Shown in pieces: positions 32,712 to 45,773 of a DNA stretch of 64,000 nt. Origin of the DNA: Halichoerus grypus (Eukaryota > Chordata > Mammalia > Carnivora > Phocidae); the NCBI RefSeq assembly GCF_964656455.1, contig NC_135716.1:109524389-109588388 (forward strand). The letters are read 5' to 3'. Under the pieces are notes generated by a model, which saw only the letters and a list, made by a program, of their open reading frames with translations, did not search any database and was not told where the DNA came from. Numbering within the stretch: position 1 is the stretch's first letter; each line of letters starts with the position of its first letter. The position numbers and the translations under genes were made by a program.

Positions 32712-35700
32712 TTAGTCTTTATCTGCTTGACTCTGAGGTCTCTCGGTTGCTCAGAACTTGGACAAGGAAGAAGGAATGATTTATTAGGTCTCCAAAAACT
32801 TCAACACTCCACTCTATCACTTTCCTTCTGTTCCAGAGCAGGCTGCTACTTAACTTCTCTGAACCTAAGTATAAAAAAAAAAAAAAGGAAAAAGGACACT
32901 AATTATAGCGTCCTCACAGGAGTATTGGTGAGTCTGGAGATGGTTAATACGTGTAGCTAGCACAGCGCCTCGCACACACAAGCGTCCAGTAAGCAGGGGT
33001 ACTCTTGTCTTCAGGAGTTACACACCATGGAGAGTCAAAGTCATGAATGCCTGACACTTGGTTGCCTCTCAGGAGGGTTTTCTGATTAGCTGAGGGCCAC
33101 GTGCACAACTGACCCTCCCTTCCCCATGGTGATGCAGTCATTCCCTCCCACAGATATTAACTGCCTCTCTGAGAAGGCAGAAGAATTTCAAGTCAGGAAG
33201 GACCTCAGAGTCCAACCCAAGGCGGCAGCTGTTCACTGGGCCTTACCCCCAAAGGAGGAGAAGCCGCTAAGGCGCACTTGGGGAAGAGGGCTTGGGGGCC
33301 TCACCCTCCTAGGCCCTGACCCTTGCAACACACCCACAGCAGGTGGGAGCTGGGCTCCAGAGAGGCTGCTCCCAAGAAAGCACATAAAGCCATGGCCCTA
33401 AGCACAGCAGGCTCAGAGCCAGGCACCAGGAAACACGAGGATACAGTCAGTTTTCCCCCAGACAGTCTGGGGCCCCTGACGAGTAGGTGTCTCAATTCCT
33501 TTCTATCTAAAGCCAGGGTAGTAGCATCTGCCACCAAACAGCTGGGCTGTGAGGATTAGATCGTCTATAAATGGGCCTTAATGCAAACTATCATATTGAC
33601 ACACATGTTAGCTTCTTCCTGAAACATGCACACTTGGGGGCACCTCTCCAGGGCCCTCACCATCAGCTGGCCACCCCCAGAATAGCTGGGGAGTGGCAGG
33701 ACCCAGAGCCACCGCCGTCATGAGAGACTGTGAGGAGGCCATTACGGCAACGTCAGCTACTGAGAGCACTGTGTCCTTTTAGGAGACTTCCCCTCATTTT
33801 CATAATCTAGTGAGAGAAGTTGCACAATATTCATTCCTTTTTTTTTTCTTCCTGATTTGTACATGCTGCCCTGGGGAGAGAAGAGAAGTCACTGGAGCTC
33901 TGCCAGTTGGCTTGGGATGAACCAAAACCAGACATAGAGAGGTCACCGAGTGCCTTTGCTATTGATGAGATGATGAGAAAGAGGATCATTGAAACCAAGC
34001 TAACTGCAAGGAAAGCCGGCAGTGGGGAGAGAAGGCTTTGAGATATTACAAAATCGAGCCTGCCACAAAGGCTTGGAAGACAGAGACCAACATTATGTGC
34101 GCTGAAAAAAAGGGACTGGCAGGCGGTGTGGGTGATGGGGGTGGGTTATGAAGTAGGGAGGGGAGGGATGGTTGTGTTTTCCAGGCATCAGCGAGTTTTT
34201 CTCTGCCTTGGACTGGACAAGATCATCTGGGGCCTTTCTGAGCAGTATATCTGTTAGGAAGACAGGAAGCTACGGCCATTTCTGATCAACTTTGTTTCTC
34301 ACACCCAACAGATGCCAAAGGACCGCAGGCTGGTAGCTTTATGGCCTGCATGAAGGCAGACATGAGTCGTCTTGTCTTCTCCTCCAGTGGCTGAGCAGGG
34401 CATGGGGAAGAGATGCCCACGGTGGAGGAGGGAAGCAGCTACATGGTCCGTGCACACACAGAACTCAGGGGCTGGAGATCTGGGCAACATAAGCCATCGC
34501 TCGCAGCTCTTTGTGATCCCAGGGCAAGTCCTCAGCATGGATAAGAAGTACGGTGTGAAAAAAGCCAGAAAAACACGCAGTTCACACTCTCCCCACTCTG
34601 GCCTCGGCGGGGCCCACCCCTCAGCTGGGCACCACAGGGGTCTGAAAGCCGCATTCTCATTCTGCAGGAGCCCAGTAAGGTGGAGGGATTCTCCGCAGTG
34701 CCAGGAAGTAGGCAGGAGCCAGCTAGGGCTGCATCTGACTGACTAGGGCCGGCTTTACCGAGGAACTCCTCCCAGGAGGCTGGAGCGCAAACAGTCATTC
34801 TCAACGCGTTTGCCCTCAGCCCATAGCTCTCTTCCCACGCCCATCCCCACTTCTGCCGCAAGAACAAAGGATTGGAGAGGAATGAGATGCTCAACAGGAT
34901 TAAAAAGACAAGGAATTAAACAAGAGCCAAATAGTCAACAGAAGTAAAACGTTAATTAGGACAAGAATAACTGCAATTGAACAACAGAGCCAACCTGAAG
35001 CAATGCTGGTGGTACGCCCACAGCAAAGTGTCCTTTCCCCAGTTTGCTAAGCCCAACTCTGTGCACATTCACAAGCTTTGCAGCGTTGCCAGGCATAGTC
35101 GTGGTGGCCTGACGTCTTGACAGAGTAATGAATTTGAGTCCTCAGGAAACCAAGTAAAACACCACTTTTAGTTCATAAATAGCACATTTTAGTAAGCTTT
35201 ACTAACACACTATGTACTTTACTGATTAGTTAATAGCTCTTGCTTATAGGCGAAAATGAAAACCCAGGCAATTTTGCCATTTGCCTATGAGAATTGAAGA
35301 AAGAACATTCTGGAACGTTCAGATCAGTTGGGAGCCATCAGGAAGAGTCTTGTGGCCTACCAGTGGGTTTCAAACTTAGAGGAACACTGATCTAAAACTA
35401 ACATCAGAGTTAGGATAGACATCTGTGTCATCAATGGACAAGAGATGTGCGCTTCGGGAGACATTTCCATGAGGAACTGTGTGGGGACACCCTAAGAAAT
35501 AAGAGGTGTGTCGTTCCTGCCATTGCGCTAGCCTGCAGAGCCCCACAGGGGAACTTCTCAGTCAGGCTCCTGGGACGTGCTGGGCGGGAGGGGGAGGCTA
35601 CGGGATCTTTCTGACTGAAAAGCTCTGAGAACAGTCAGCCCAGCCTCCCAGAAGCTTTGACACTGACTTGCCTGAGGGGAGAAGGTGGGCCCTGACCCCC

Positions 35701-38045
35701 TGACAAGACTTTTCTGGATCTATCATTGCATGATTCATCCTCCACCCTTTTCAATGCCCCTACACCTTTCCTGTCCTCCTCCACAAAAATCTGCCCCGTA
35801 AAAGCGTGTGCTCAACTGTGACCCATCTGCCGGGCCTGGCCCCTGTGGGAGATCTACCACAGAGAGTACTTATGCCTCCCTCTCCCCTAGTTTAACGACC
35901 GCATACTTGTGAAGGGCTTGGGTCCCGGAGGCGAAATCCATATGGATTCAAATCCTAGTTCTGCTACTAGCTATGTGCTCTCTCAAGCCTCATCTATAAA
36001 TCGGAGATACGATCTCATAGGGCTGTGGGGAAAACGAACAACTGATACGAAGGCAGGGAAAGTGCTCAGCATACAGCTGACCACACAGTGAGTGCTAGAA
36101 AGCCCAGGGCTCCCGCTGTCCTTATCAGCTGGTGACCTCCAGCGGGTGCTCTCTGCTCCAGGACAAATGCAAGGTCTTCCATGAACCCTCTCCTCATCAC
36201 CAAGATTCCCCTTTCCGAACTTCCGTGTTCCCCGTTCCAGCACCCAGACGTGCACCTCTCCGCACTGTTACAGAAATGTCTCCCACAGATGCCTCCTACT
36301 GTTCCCCCATTTCGCGGGCTAGCTTGTCAGCTCGCTGTGTATTGGCTCTGTGACCACAGTCCCCTTCCCCTCGATGCCCGGGTTCAGATGGTTCGAATAC
36401 AGTATAAACAAGCACATAGGTGTTGGATAAATAAATGTGGGAGGTGTACCCGGGTCATTTTTTCAGGTATACGCATATTTGGTCTGCATGGTGGACAGAC
36501 AAGTAATGAGACATAATGCGCGGGGCTTGGTCTCCCAGTCTCCAAGTGAGTTACTGCGCGGCCTTAGGCGGGGTGTCTATAAAATGCAGCAGTACCACCT
36601 GCCTGCCCCCCCGGGGCCAGGGCAGATGCGCCGGGCTTTTAAGCAGTGGTGGTGAAGCACAACCAGCTCCTTGATGTTAAGAAAAGAAGAGCATCTGGGT
36701 TCTGATGGTTAACAAATGGGTCTCATTCTCTTTTAGCAGTTCTCAGCTCCGATTGCACCAAACAAGGCCAATAAAATAGGCCTCAGTGCTTTTAGATCAG
36801 ATTTCCAGAGAAATCTCCCCCCCCAGTAACTCATGACTGTGCCAGGAGATTTTTCAAAAGGCTAATCTAAATTCCTTCTCACTTTAGGCTCCCTTCCCTT
36901 TGTCTTCTGCCGAATCAGATCAACAACAGCTCTGACCACCATGATATGGTGATTATCTTTATTCTTAAAATCTTTATTTCACTGTTTTCCAGTAATTGAT
37001 CTAGACTAGAGGGGACTGTTTCTGCCCTATCAGTATTCCCATCATTTTTTTTCTCTTCCTTCTCCGTGCTTCCCCCTCTTTCTCCCTCTCCTAACCCTCG
37101 GGCCTCCCAGCAGTGCCCGTGTTCGCCCGCACGGCCTGGTCCTGTGGGAGCCACCCCAGGTGAAAGACCTCTGGCGGCTGGTTTAGGCCGAGGCCTACGG
37201 CACCAGCCCCGTGATCGGAATTTGAAGGACCTAGGCTGACGCACCGTGAGCTGCATCCAGCTAGCTGAGCCTTTTTGTGAGTCAGGGACGGTCACTCTCC
37301 CTGTACTTCTGGTATAGAGTCCTTCGCCTTTATAATGCTAATTAAGGTGCGGCTAATACCAATGCTACTTAGAATCTCTGAAACTGAACTCCCAAGGGAA
37401 AGGGGAGTGGGTTCATACGAGGTGGTGAAATTTCAGAGTGCAGAAAACATGTCCCTTAGGATAACAAGGCAGAGGAAAGAAGCATAAACATGGACAGTGG
37501 CTAACAAATATGGTTTGGCAGCCCAGCCCTGTCTTCAAATGAAACCTGTGGTGGAATCCCACTCCCAACTCCGATTGGAGTGGCGCTGCTCTGTGTCGAA
37601 GGCAGGGTGAGGTGGTGGAGGCACGGGGCCAGAGCCCACACTTCTGCCTCCTCACCCCTGCTCTCCTCTCCTGACAGGGTGGTTCCCGCAGCATCCACAG
37701 GGAGCCCCCACGCTTCCATGAGTGAAGGAGCGACAGAGACAGCAAGCGGGGATGGCAAACCAACTTTAGGGCCCTGGGACCGTGTGCCCAACACACCTGC
37801 ATAAAGACGGTCCCATTGCTTTTGTCTTTTTAGTTTATCTATGTTTCTTGGCCTTGATTTTCATGGATATATATATTTTATCATAGTATATTTTTGTAAT
37901 GCATCTCAAAATCTTTGCAGAATAAGTTGGTGTCTGGATATGTGCACACAGTGCTAGGAAGAGAGAAGCTGGATATCACATCCGTGACAAGACATTCATA
38001 AGGTCTGGCTTCACTTGCTATACGACTCACCACTCTGAAAGATGC
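32712..38045 (-). other. SLC44A3: SLC44A3 intron (unique-looking with MIRs)
   Basis: Old MIR fragments occur near 33470-33590, 35910-36110 and 36530-36640. I find no exon or RNA gene. The reading frames at 34.3-34.9, 36.1-36.5, 36.9-37.3 and 37.4-37.8 kb are moderately long but GC-driven, appear on both strands at once, and show no domain. Confidence 0.65.
35910..36110 (+). repeat. MIR fragment
   Basis: Motifs 'ggattcaaatcctagttctg', 'aagcctcatctataaatcgg' and 'agtgctcagcatacagctga' are in MIR order. It is diverged. Confidence 0.75.
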
Positions 38046-38057
38046 TATAGTATTTTT

Positions 38058-38243
38058 TAAAAATTTTATTTATTTATTTGAGAGAGAGAGAGCAAGAGAG
38101 CACAAGCAGGGGGAGCAGCAGAGAGGGAGAAGCAGGCTCCCCACTGAGCAGGGAGCCCGATGCGGGGCTCGATCCCAGGACCCTGGGATCATGACCTGAG
38201 CCGAAGGCAGACGCTTAACCACCTGAGCCTCCCAGGCACCCTA
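38058..38243 (-). mobile_element. CAN-SINE
   Basis: Full-length reverse-form copy with tttatttatttatttgagag, a GA run, gagcagggagcccgatgcgg and ggatcatgacctgagccgaa. Target duplications tgctatagtatt / ggtactatggtatt bracket it, with mismatches. Confidence 0.9.
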
Positions 38244-38510
38244 GGTACTATGGTATTTTACTGTGCTTTATACACGATGGCTTAAAGCAAACCGAATGAA
38301 AACTAAATACACTCTAAAATGAACTCCAAGATTCTTAAGAGCCTCAAAAGTAGAGCTTTACACTCTAAGACTACATTTTCCCCTGAACAATGAAAGGTAT
38401 TCTTAATACCACTTATAATAAGATGTTAAACATGGATGGCCTAATTAGTCCCTTTACTTTTGCTTGTATATTTATTAGGAAGAGGGGCAATAATAAGAAA
38501 TACTTTGCTG

Positions 38511-38676
38511 GGCGCCTGGGTGGCTCAGATGGTTAAGCGTCTGCCTTCGGCTGGGTCATGATCCTGGCTCCGCAGGAAGCCTGCTTCTCCCTCTCCCACT
38601 CCCCCTGCTTGTGTTCCGTCTCTCGCTGTGTCTCTTTCTGTCAAATAAATAAATAAAATCTTAAAAAAAAAAAAAA
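38511..38676 (+). mobile_element. CAN-SINE with internal deletion
   Basis: The head gggcgcctgggtggctcaga is intact, but about 30-40 bp of the usual middle (after ggctgggtcatgatcctggc) is missing. The tail aataaataaataaaatctta plus poly-A is complete. Target duplications are approximately aagaaatactttgct and agaaaaatactgcttt. Confidence 0.88.
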
Positions 38677-39247
38677 GAAAAATACTGCTTTGTGTAAGTT
38701 TGACTAAGGGCTATTAATTTCCTAAATTATCTACAGAAAAATGTAACATATATTTAAATGTCCATCAATTTGAAAGACGCGAGAAAAAAATCTGAAATTC
38801 AAACAATTGCAGTATATAATTTTTTTTCTGATTTTTAAAGGAATATTTATAGCTTGAAAGGGAAGAGCTGGTGAAATATATAAAAATCAGAGAGGCAATT
38901 CTTTTTGTATTTCAGGAAAATTATAGTTCTTGAAGAAGACATTGACAATTAGCTCTCAGTTGACACATACTCATTATGCTGGAATTTCTAGACTCCTCCC
39001 CTTTTTACTTCTGAGAAGGGAAACACATTTCTTTCAGAATTGGACGAATGGCTTTGATGACCTATATAATCTACAGCCCAGAAGCCAGATCCATCAGACA
39101 GCCTGCTTTCCTCTGATCAAAGCTAAGAATAACTTTCACATTTTTAAGCTGTTGGAAAAAAAAAATCAAAAGAAGAAGAACATTTCTTGACAGGTGAACA
39201 TTACATGAAATTCCCATTTCGGTGTCCATAAATAAAGGTTTTTGGAA

Positions 39248-39386
39248 TGCAGTCATGCCCCTTCATTTGCATTTTGTCTGTGGCTGCCTTCCTACTAGGA
39301 TGGCAGAGCTGAGACTGAATGGCCCCAATGCCTAAAATATTCATACAGTCTGGCCTTGCACAGAAAAATTTGCTGACCCCTGACCT
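39248..39386 (+). mobile_element. Old hAT-type DNA transposon remnant (non-autonomous)
   Basis: The motifs 'tttgtctgtggctgcctt', 'gcctaaaatattcatacagt' and the end 'aaaaatttgctgacccctga' are those of a common mammalian hAT-Charlie type element. The exact family name is uncertain. It lies only about 65 bp from an SLC44A3 exon. Confidence 0.55.
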
Positions 39387-39450
39387 AAGAGATGGAGCCC
39401 ACTGGAGGGCCCCCTCTGTGTGTCCCTGGGGCACGCGGTAGGAGACGTAC

Positions 39451-39534
39451 CTGGTTGAACTGGCGCAGCCATTTGTCAAGACACCAGAAACAGCAGAAGC
39501 AGCATCTGAACATGCACCTGGACCATGCGCCATG
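39451..39534 (-). CDS. SLC44A3: CTL3 coding exon (cysteine-rich loop)
   Basis: This is a 28-codon exon in phase 0, minus strand, acceptor AG at 39536-39535 (cccggcag) and donor GT at 39450-39449. The peptide starts HGAWSR, has a dense cysteine/aromatic cluster (CMFRCCFCCFWCLDK) and ends LRQFNQ, leading into NAYTATA in the next exon. The C…CC…CC…WCL-[DE]-K run is diagnostic of the SLC44 family at this position. The long antisense ORF over it (39201-39533) is in another frame and is only a shadow. The exon is flanked by a 33-kb intron downstream in the transcript and a 2.6-kb intron upstream. Confidence 0.93.
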
Positions 39535-41488
39535 CTGCCGGGATCGGGGTCAGAACCAAAGGAACAGAGTCAGAAACACAGGAAAGAAGGAAGCAGGTAG
39601 ACACATAGTACATTCCTAACTTGGAGATTCATGCACCTGGGGAAGCACGCGTGGGAGATGTCCTTCTATTCTGCAGGTGCTGCTACTACTACGAATTATT
39701 ACCATTATTATGGTAATAACTCCCTGAGGAGTGAAGTTTCTCTCCTGTGGGCTTACCTTGTGATGATTGCTGTTGCCCTCAGCCAAAAGGGAAATGGGTT
39801 ATAGTCCATATTTACTAGCAAAGGTAAACTAGGCTTTCTGGTTCTAGTTAAAAAAAAAAAATCTCTTTCCATCTTCCCCTAAGTGTCGTCAATGATAAAA
39901 TTTGTTTTTTCAAACCAGTTTGTATTCTTGAAAAATCCACATCCCAAATCACAGTGAAACAAATAATGCATTGTAGGTACTAATTATGTGCCCATATAAA
40001 AAGAAGAATCAAGTTTAACTTTTTTTGCAAAAAAAAAAAAAATCCCATACTGAGATTTTCAGGGCTAAATTTCAAGGGACAAATCAGTCCTTTGAAATAT
40101 AATTTGGACCTAGGCATAGCTCAAGAATGAATAATTTAATAAAACTCTTGGAGGAGGGGTGATTGGATGTGTCCTACGGACTGCCCAGAGGTTAAAAAAA
40201 AAAAATCCCTGTAAACAATCCTGAAATAGTCCTCTCTGAGGACCCCAGAAGTAACTCAGCCTTATATGGACATTTTCTTGTCCCACTGTTAACTCAATTG
40301 GATGAAACTTTATCTGGATACTTTTCAGCCTGGCTATGGTTGTGAATGAGCCATTTCACATAAGGAAAGATCACACGGTGGCAGTGTGAAGTGTTTAAGT
40401 TGTAGACACAGTATGGGGAAAACCGTGTCTTTTTAACTGAAGAAAGGACACATTTCTCCAGTAGTGAGATCATTAAAGGGGAGTCTGGCCCCTTGATCCT
40501 TCTGGGATCTCAGGAGTGATAAATAACCTTTTAGACTTCTGCCAGAGAGACCAACCCACTGACTTCTCTTTTAGATTTATGGAAGGCTGCTGGCCCAGAG
40601 TTCAAGGTGCCTAGCTCTCGGAAGGATGGCAAGGTCCCCTACTGCTCATTAATTTGTGATTATCTATTGCTAATGCATATAATGAATATATGTAAAATAG
40701 AAATCTGTTCTGATCTTCAAAAAAATCCTTCTTGAAATTGAAGGATCAATTGCAAAATGCAGGAGCCAGAGGAACTAGATTTGGCTTGGAATTGGGATGC
40801 CTCTTCAAGTCACCGAAATGCACGTATATTTTTATCGCTTGAAATTTAGCCCTGAAAATCTCACCATAGGATTTATTTCCAAAAAAGTCAAACTTGATTC
40901 TTTTTTAACGTGGACACGTAATTAGTATCTACAATGCAATCTTTCTATAGAAATAGAAGAAAATACTCTATGCTCAGGGGAACCGCTCAGCATGTATTTC
41001 ATGATAAGGAAGCTAGATAATTTTATGTGAAATTCAATCCATTATTCCGAATTCATATACTAATCTTAAGTCTTGATTACAGACTTAAAAAATATCAAAC
41101 AATTTAAAATATAGGAATAAATCCATGTGTAGAATTTCCCCAATTTACTAAGGACACAAGGTTGGAAACAGGTAAACTTGTGAAACTCTGATCAAGTCAC
41201 AAGCACGGAGGTGGGGATGGGGGGAGGGATTAACATCGTGTGAGAACAGAAAAGTTGGGAAAAGTCCAACCTTCCCTTGTTTGGCAGGCCAGAAATACCA
41301 TGAGAACAGCTGTTTTCCTGGTGTTCTGGTTTCCACTGGCATTCATAACCAAATGTGCATGGAAATAAAAACCAGGGAGGAGAAAAACCCCCAGGCACAA
41401 AAGCCCTACAGTTTTCTGTCTTTGAGCTGAGATTTAGGTCAGGTTATCCATTTCTCACTCTTAAGCACATTTTCTCTGGCTGTCTCTG

Positions 41489-41495
<7 letters not shown>

Positions 41496-41522
<27 letters not shown>

Positions 41523-41630
41523 CCTCTCTCACATACACACATGTGCATGCACGCGTGCACACACACACACACACACATTCTCTCTCACACTCACTTATTA
41601 AAACTCCCCCCCCCACACACACCAGTCACT
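41496..41630 (+). repeat. Compound (CA)n / (CT)n microsatellite
   Basis: Two (AC) blocks (about 41499-41521 and 41559-41577) are joined by alternating purine-pyrimidine sequence (cacatgtgcatgcacgcgtg) and followed by CT/CA-rich sequence. It is a length-variable simple repeat and a candidate Z-DNA former. Confidence 0.95.
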
Positions 41631-41703
41631 TCCCATGGCACCCTCTAGGAAACAGAAAAGGAAGGAATATATTAGCATTAAAACAGAAACAAATATTATT
41701 CCT

Positions 41704-41770
41704 ATCTTGTAGCATATTTTCTTACTTAAAAAAAAAATCTTGTAGTATATTTTCTTACTTAAAAAAAAAA
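41704..41770 (+). repeat. 33-bp tandem duplication
   Basis: Two adjacent copies of a unit starting atcttgtag[c/t]atatttt and ending in an A run differ at one base (41704-41736 and 41737-41770). This is a young local duplication. Confidence 0.9.
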
Positions 41771-42165
41771 GCAGGATAAATGTCTACAAAAACTTGTTAA
41801 AGGTTTTATCTGAAAAATTCCTTCCATTTGTTCAGCATTTAAATGAGAAGGAAAACCAGCTAACTTAGAACTACTCCCTCCCCACCCCACCTCCACCACC
41901 TTGTGGTCAAAAAAACAAACCCCAAAACCCCAAACAACAAAACAACAACAAAAAACCCAACAAACAAAACCATAAACAAAACAGGCTAGGGACAAAAAGG
42001 TTGCTGGGGTGGGGGTGGGGGGTGGGATCTGAAGAACACTGAGGCTTGGGAATGGCCAGTGTCACGGGTCCACACTCCTGTCCTGGGACCTGTGGCAGCT
42101 GTCCAGTCATTATCTTTTCTGCCCCTTCAACACCCTCTGCCATGTGCACTAAGGAGCTGCCTTAC

Positions 42166-42322
42166 CTTCCCTTTTAGAGCGTTGGAAATGTACATGAGAA
42201 TGGTTCTCGGAATCCTCATCACAGTGATTAAAAATGACCCTTTTATGGCTGTTCCTTGATGGTAGCAGAAAAGAATGGAGAGAGACCAAAGGATTGGGCG
42301 ATCAGGAGGGTCATTTTTATTT
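42166..42322 (-). CDS. SLC44A3: CTL3 coding exon
   Basis: This 157-nt exon is entered in phase 2 (completing an Arg codon begun in the exon at 52.1 kb) and ends in phase 0. Borders are AG at 42324-42323 and GT at 42165-42164. The peptide runs NKNDPPDRPILWSLSILF, CYHQGTAIKGSFL, ITVMRIPRTILMYIS and NALKGK. The YHxGT…KGSFLI…RIPR block is a strongly conserved SLC44 feature, interpreted as a cytosolic loop plus a partly membrane-embedded helix. No lesions are seen. Confidence 0.95.
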
Positions 42323-44999
42323 CTGGGAATAGGGGGGAAAAAGATAGCATTTAAAAAACACCATTTAAAACTTCTCTCCGGTTCAAATCATCAACGGTGC
42401 TAACATTTATAAAGCAGCAATGCAATTTGGCAAAGCTTTTATACTCATTGGTAGCTAAGGTTAAATTATTTCTTGGACTAACTCCTTTCATGGCATTCAA
42501 TGCTACAAACAAACAGAACGGAAAATTAAAAAAAACACTGAGGAATGAAAATAAACAAGCTTCCCTCTTTACCATGCCTCCCCCCTCCCCCAATCCTGTA
42601 AGTTTTCTCTTAATCTCATTTTTACTTTCAGAAGTTTAATTATATAATCATTTCCAAGGTCTACATTACATATGTAAATATTGCCAGCATTAGCTTGGTG
42701 ATTAAAATCACCACCAAATCAGGTGACCAGGAAGGGCAGCCACAGGGACACCAGTGAGCTTCAGCTTGATTAAAGGGACAGAAAGTTCCAGCTTCTACAC
42801 AGCTCAAGTCTCCTAAAATCCAGCTGATTTCTACTCTGCTGTTTAAAGGTCACTTCAGTGTGAATCATTTGTGGAACGTGTCATGACACAGCAACCAAGA
42901 ACGGAAAAGCCAGTTTCACCAGCAGGGGGGAAACAAAAAGTAAAAAAGAACAGAATGGGCATGGCCTTCACCCTACCCCAAACCTGCAAGATAAAAGAGA
43001 GGCAGGGCTGGTGTCACCCCTCCCCTGACCGACTCAATTCCCGTTGGTGCCAGTTCTAGAAAATGAGGCCCTTTCCAAGAAGCCACCTCACTGATTCCAA
43101 GTGAGGCTTGCTTACTTCATAATGGATTATTCTACAACTCACTCAGGTTGCTAATAAGTCACTATGAATTAAGGTTTTGACAAGAGCCTAGGTTCTGAGG
43201 GAGAAAAAAGGAATGCGGCCAGAAAGGTCTCAAGAGTTGGCAAAGGGCTGTATTTTGCTGTTACTGAAATCATCGAGGAAGGAAAGGAGAACCCGAAAGT
43301 CCTATTGGGAGCGGAGTAACCATGATCCTGTCGCCCCACAAAAAGGGTGATGTGTGTTTCAATTCAGTATTATTGAAAATAGGAAATACCAGGGAAACTA
43401 TTGCTGATATGAATTCATGTTGGTCTGATAAACTAGAAGAATAGTACCGGCCAGGAAAATCTGACATGGTTTTTCCCTTTTCTCAGCTTTTTTTTTTTAA
43501 AGGAAGGAAGAATGTTTACTTTTCCATTTAGGAGATTTATGTGCCTTAGAACTTATTACAGTGCTCGAGAGGATGCAGGGGAAAGAGGACAGCACCTGCT
43601 TCCCATCTGGTAGGGAAACAAGTGACTCACAGGCCACAGCGAAGGGGGCCCTGGAGTCCGGTCGTCCAGGTTTTGAAGTCTGGGCTTGCGCCTCATCTTT
43701 CTGAGAAGGTTTTGCTGGGAGGGGATTAACCCGTGACACATCCTGGCTGTGACTCCAGCCTCTCCCGGGCTTGGGTGGAAGAAGATGCATTAGTTCCAGG
43801 AGCTGGCTTCTCACGTGACGAGAGAGAAAGTTAAAAAGAAGGCCCTTCCAACTCAGGCCAGCTCGTGCAGTCAGGAGTCGTTCAATACCCACCCCAGCCC
43901 CCCACTAGAAACCACCCTACAGAAAAGGGGTAAATGAGTGGAGGGTCTTTGAGGGCTCCACCTTCTCTTCTCAGACCTTTCTCTGTGGTCAAAGGTAACA
44001 TCGTCCTGCCCTGCCTCCCCTGCTGTGTTTGTGGCCACGACCTTCATCTCTGTCTCCTTCACGAGCAGCAGAACCCGCCCTCGGGAAGAGGACCTGATTA
44101 TATCCGATGAAGCTTAAAATACTCCTCCTCACTGGATTTCATCGTCCTTTGAGAACCGGCTTGCGGGATGGCAATGCAGCGCCGGGCGTGCGGGGCACCC
44201 CAGTGAGGAGCTGAGGAAGCTGGGGCCTCCCATCAGGCCTGCCCTCTGTCCCTAGGGCTCACTGCATGTGCAGCACCTTCCACCCTGCTTCTGTGGGGGC
44301 GGCATAAGGAAGACCTGGATAGTGTGAGACAGCAGGTGACCCTAGCATGTGCTCCCCACAGCCTGGGCCCAGCTTCCCCCTCCTTTTAAACTTGCGGCTG
44401 TCCTGTGGGAGCCGGAGCCCCAGGACACCACAGCAACTCAAGGCGCTCAACAGAGGCTCTAACCGTCCCCTCCATCCGAGTCCTGTGGTGGCTTTGGGTC
44501 GTGGCACACTAGGGCTGTGCGGCGACCACTCGTCCTGCGGACAACACGGCATCAGGCAGAGCAAGCAACTTTAGGGTCCTAGAGGCAAGGGTCACTCCAG
44601 TGAGATCTGGCCCAGTGCTGAGGACTCTTCAACAGTATTAGAAGTAACCGTGTGCCGAGGCTCCTGGACAAGGACCAACCTGAACGGGAGGGATGGTGTC
44701 CAGTGTAAATCCGGTCCCCAGCAAAGGGGCGCTGTGTGGTCCCTGAAGAGACTATCCTTTCCTGAGGTTTCTTCCAGCAACATCACAGTACGGTCCATCC
44801 TTCCAATCCTCCAGGAAAAGGAGATTGTCTTTATTATGAAGAACAGGATTCTGTAGCTGTCCTCAGCGACTCTCATTAGGGTTACGAAATCCATCAGTCT
44901 CCTGCCTAAATCCCAAAAGCTCGGCGGTTCACCCATCTCCCTCACTGCCTTCTCAGCCAATCAAGAGCTGCTGGAAACCATCTTTGGAATATTTGAAAG

Positions 45000-45130
45000 C
45001 GATGATGAAGTCATGCCTCAAGCGCCCCTTCTCCAAGTTGAACGGTTCTAGTTCCTTCCTATCACCATCCCCAGCCACATCTTTATGGCTCTCTGTTGAC
45101 CCCTCTTCAAGCGAATGGTTGTAAAAGAGA
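45000..45130 (+). repeat. Possible ancient CR1/L3 LINE remnant
   Basis: Plus-strand wording 'cttctccaagttgaacggtt', 'agttccttcctatcaccatc' and 'tttatggctctctgttgacc' resembles the conserved 3'-region phrase of CR1-like LINEs (tctccaggctgaacagcccc…). The match is loose. Confidence 0.35.
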
Positions 45131-45599
45131 AATTTTACAGGTCGCCGTATCCTGGCACTTGATGGTCTCTGCATGAGCTCTTCAGCCCTCGTGATGCTTA
45201 CGTGAATGACAAAGATGAACGCACGCTGGTGAATCCTCCGCCTGAGTGCAGGCCAGAACATGAGATATTGTCAACCTTGGGACGAGGGAAAATCTTAAGG
45301 TTTCAAAATTCAGCACCATGTAAAAAAGAAAGTGGAACTCCTTAATAAAGAAATAGTGCTCTAAGTTAGTCGACATGCATTTTATTTTTACCAAAGGAAT
45401 ATGTAAATATCTTAAGTCAAATAGCACGAGGCTAACCAGGAAAGGTAGCAGTTGGCTTTCCCCACTGCTCATTTTCTTTCCCTAGAGGTATGTTAGCTAT
45501 TTCTTCTGTAACTCACCCCACACTTCCAAATTACCTGTTCTTTCTGCCATGTGTTTTTTTCAGCCTCTGATATTGTCTACTGGCTTCTCACTTTTTTTT

Positions 45600-45773
45600 T
45601 TTTTTAGAGGTGGGGGGCAGGGCAGAATGAGAGGGAGAGAGAGAGCCCCAAGCAGGCGCCTCAAGCATCGTGGAGCCCGACGTGGGGCCACCGCTCACGA
45701 CCCTGAGATCATGACCTGAGCCAAAACCAAGAGTCAGACGCTCAACTGACTGAGCCATTCACCCAGGCGCCCC
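45600..45773 (-). mobile_element. CAN-SINE
   Basis: Reverse form: a T run, GA-rich tract, ccctgagatcatgacctgag, ccaagagtcagacgctcaac and a head ending caggcgcccc. Duplications ctggcttctcac / ctgacttctcat flank it. Confidence 0.88.

Larger units (their letters stand above)
39535..42165 (-). other. SLC44A3: SLC44A3 intron (2.6 kb)
   Basis: A CA-rich microsatellite (41496-41630), a short tandem duplication (41704-41770), a CAAAA-rich tract (41909-41990) and otherwise unassigned sequence. No exon is seen. Confidence 0.8.

Noticed and set aside
39201..39533. 110-codon minus ORF over an SLC44A3 exon
   Set aside because: The CTL3 peptide (CMFRCCFCCFWCLDK) is in a different frame of the same strand, so this ORF is a shadow.
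43497..43892. 131-codon minus-strand ORF on the same strand as SLC44A3, considered as an extra exon
   Set aside because: It has no SLC44 similarity, and the exons at 52.1 and 42.2 kb already join in frame and the 42.2 and 39.5 kb exons also do, so nothing is missing at this place.
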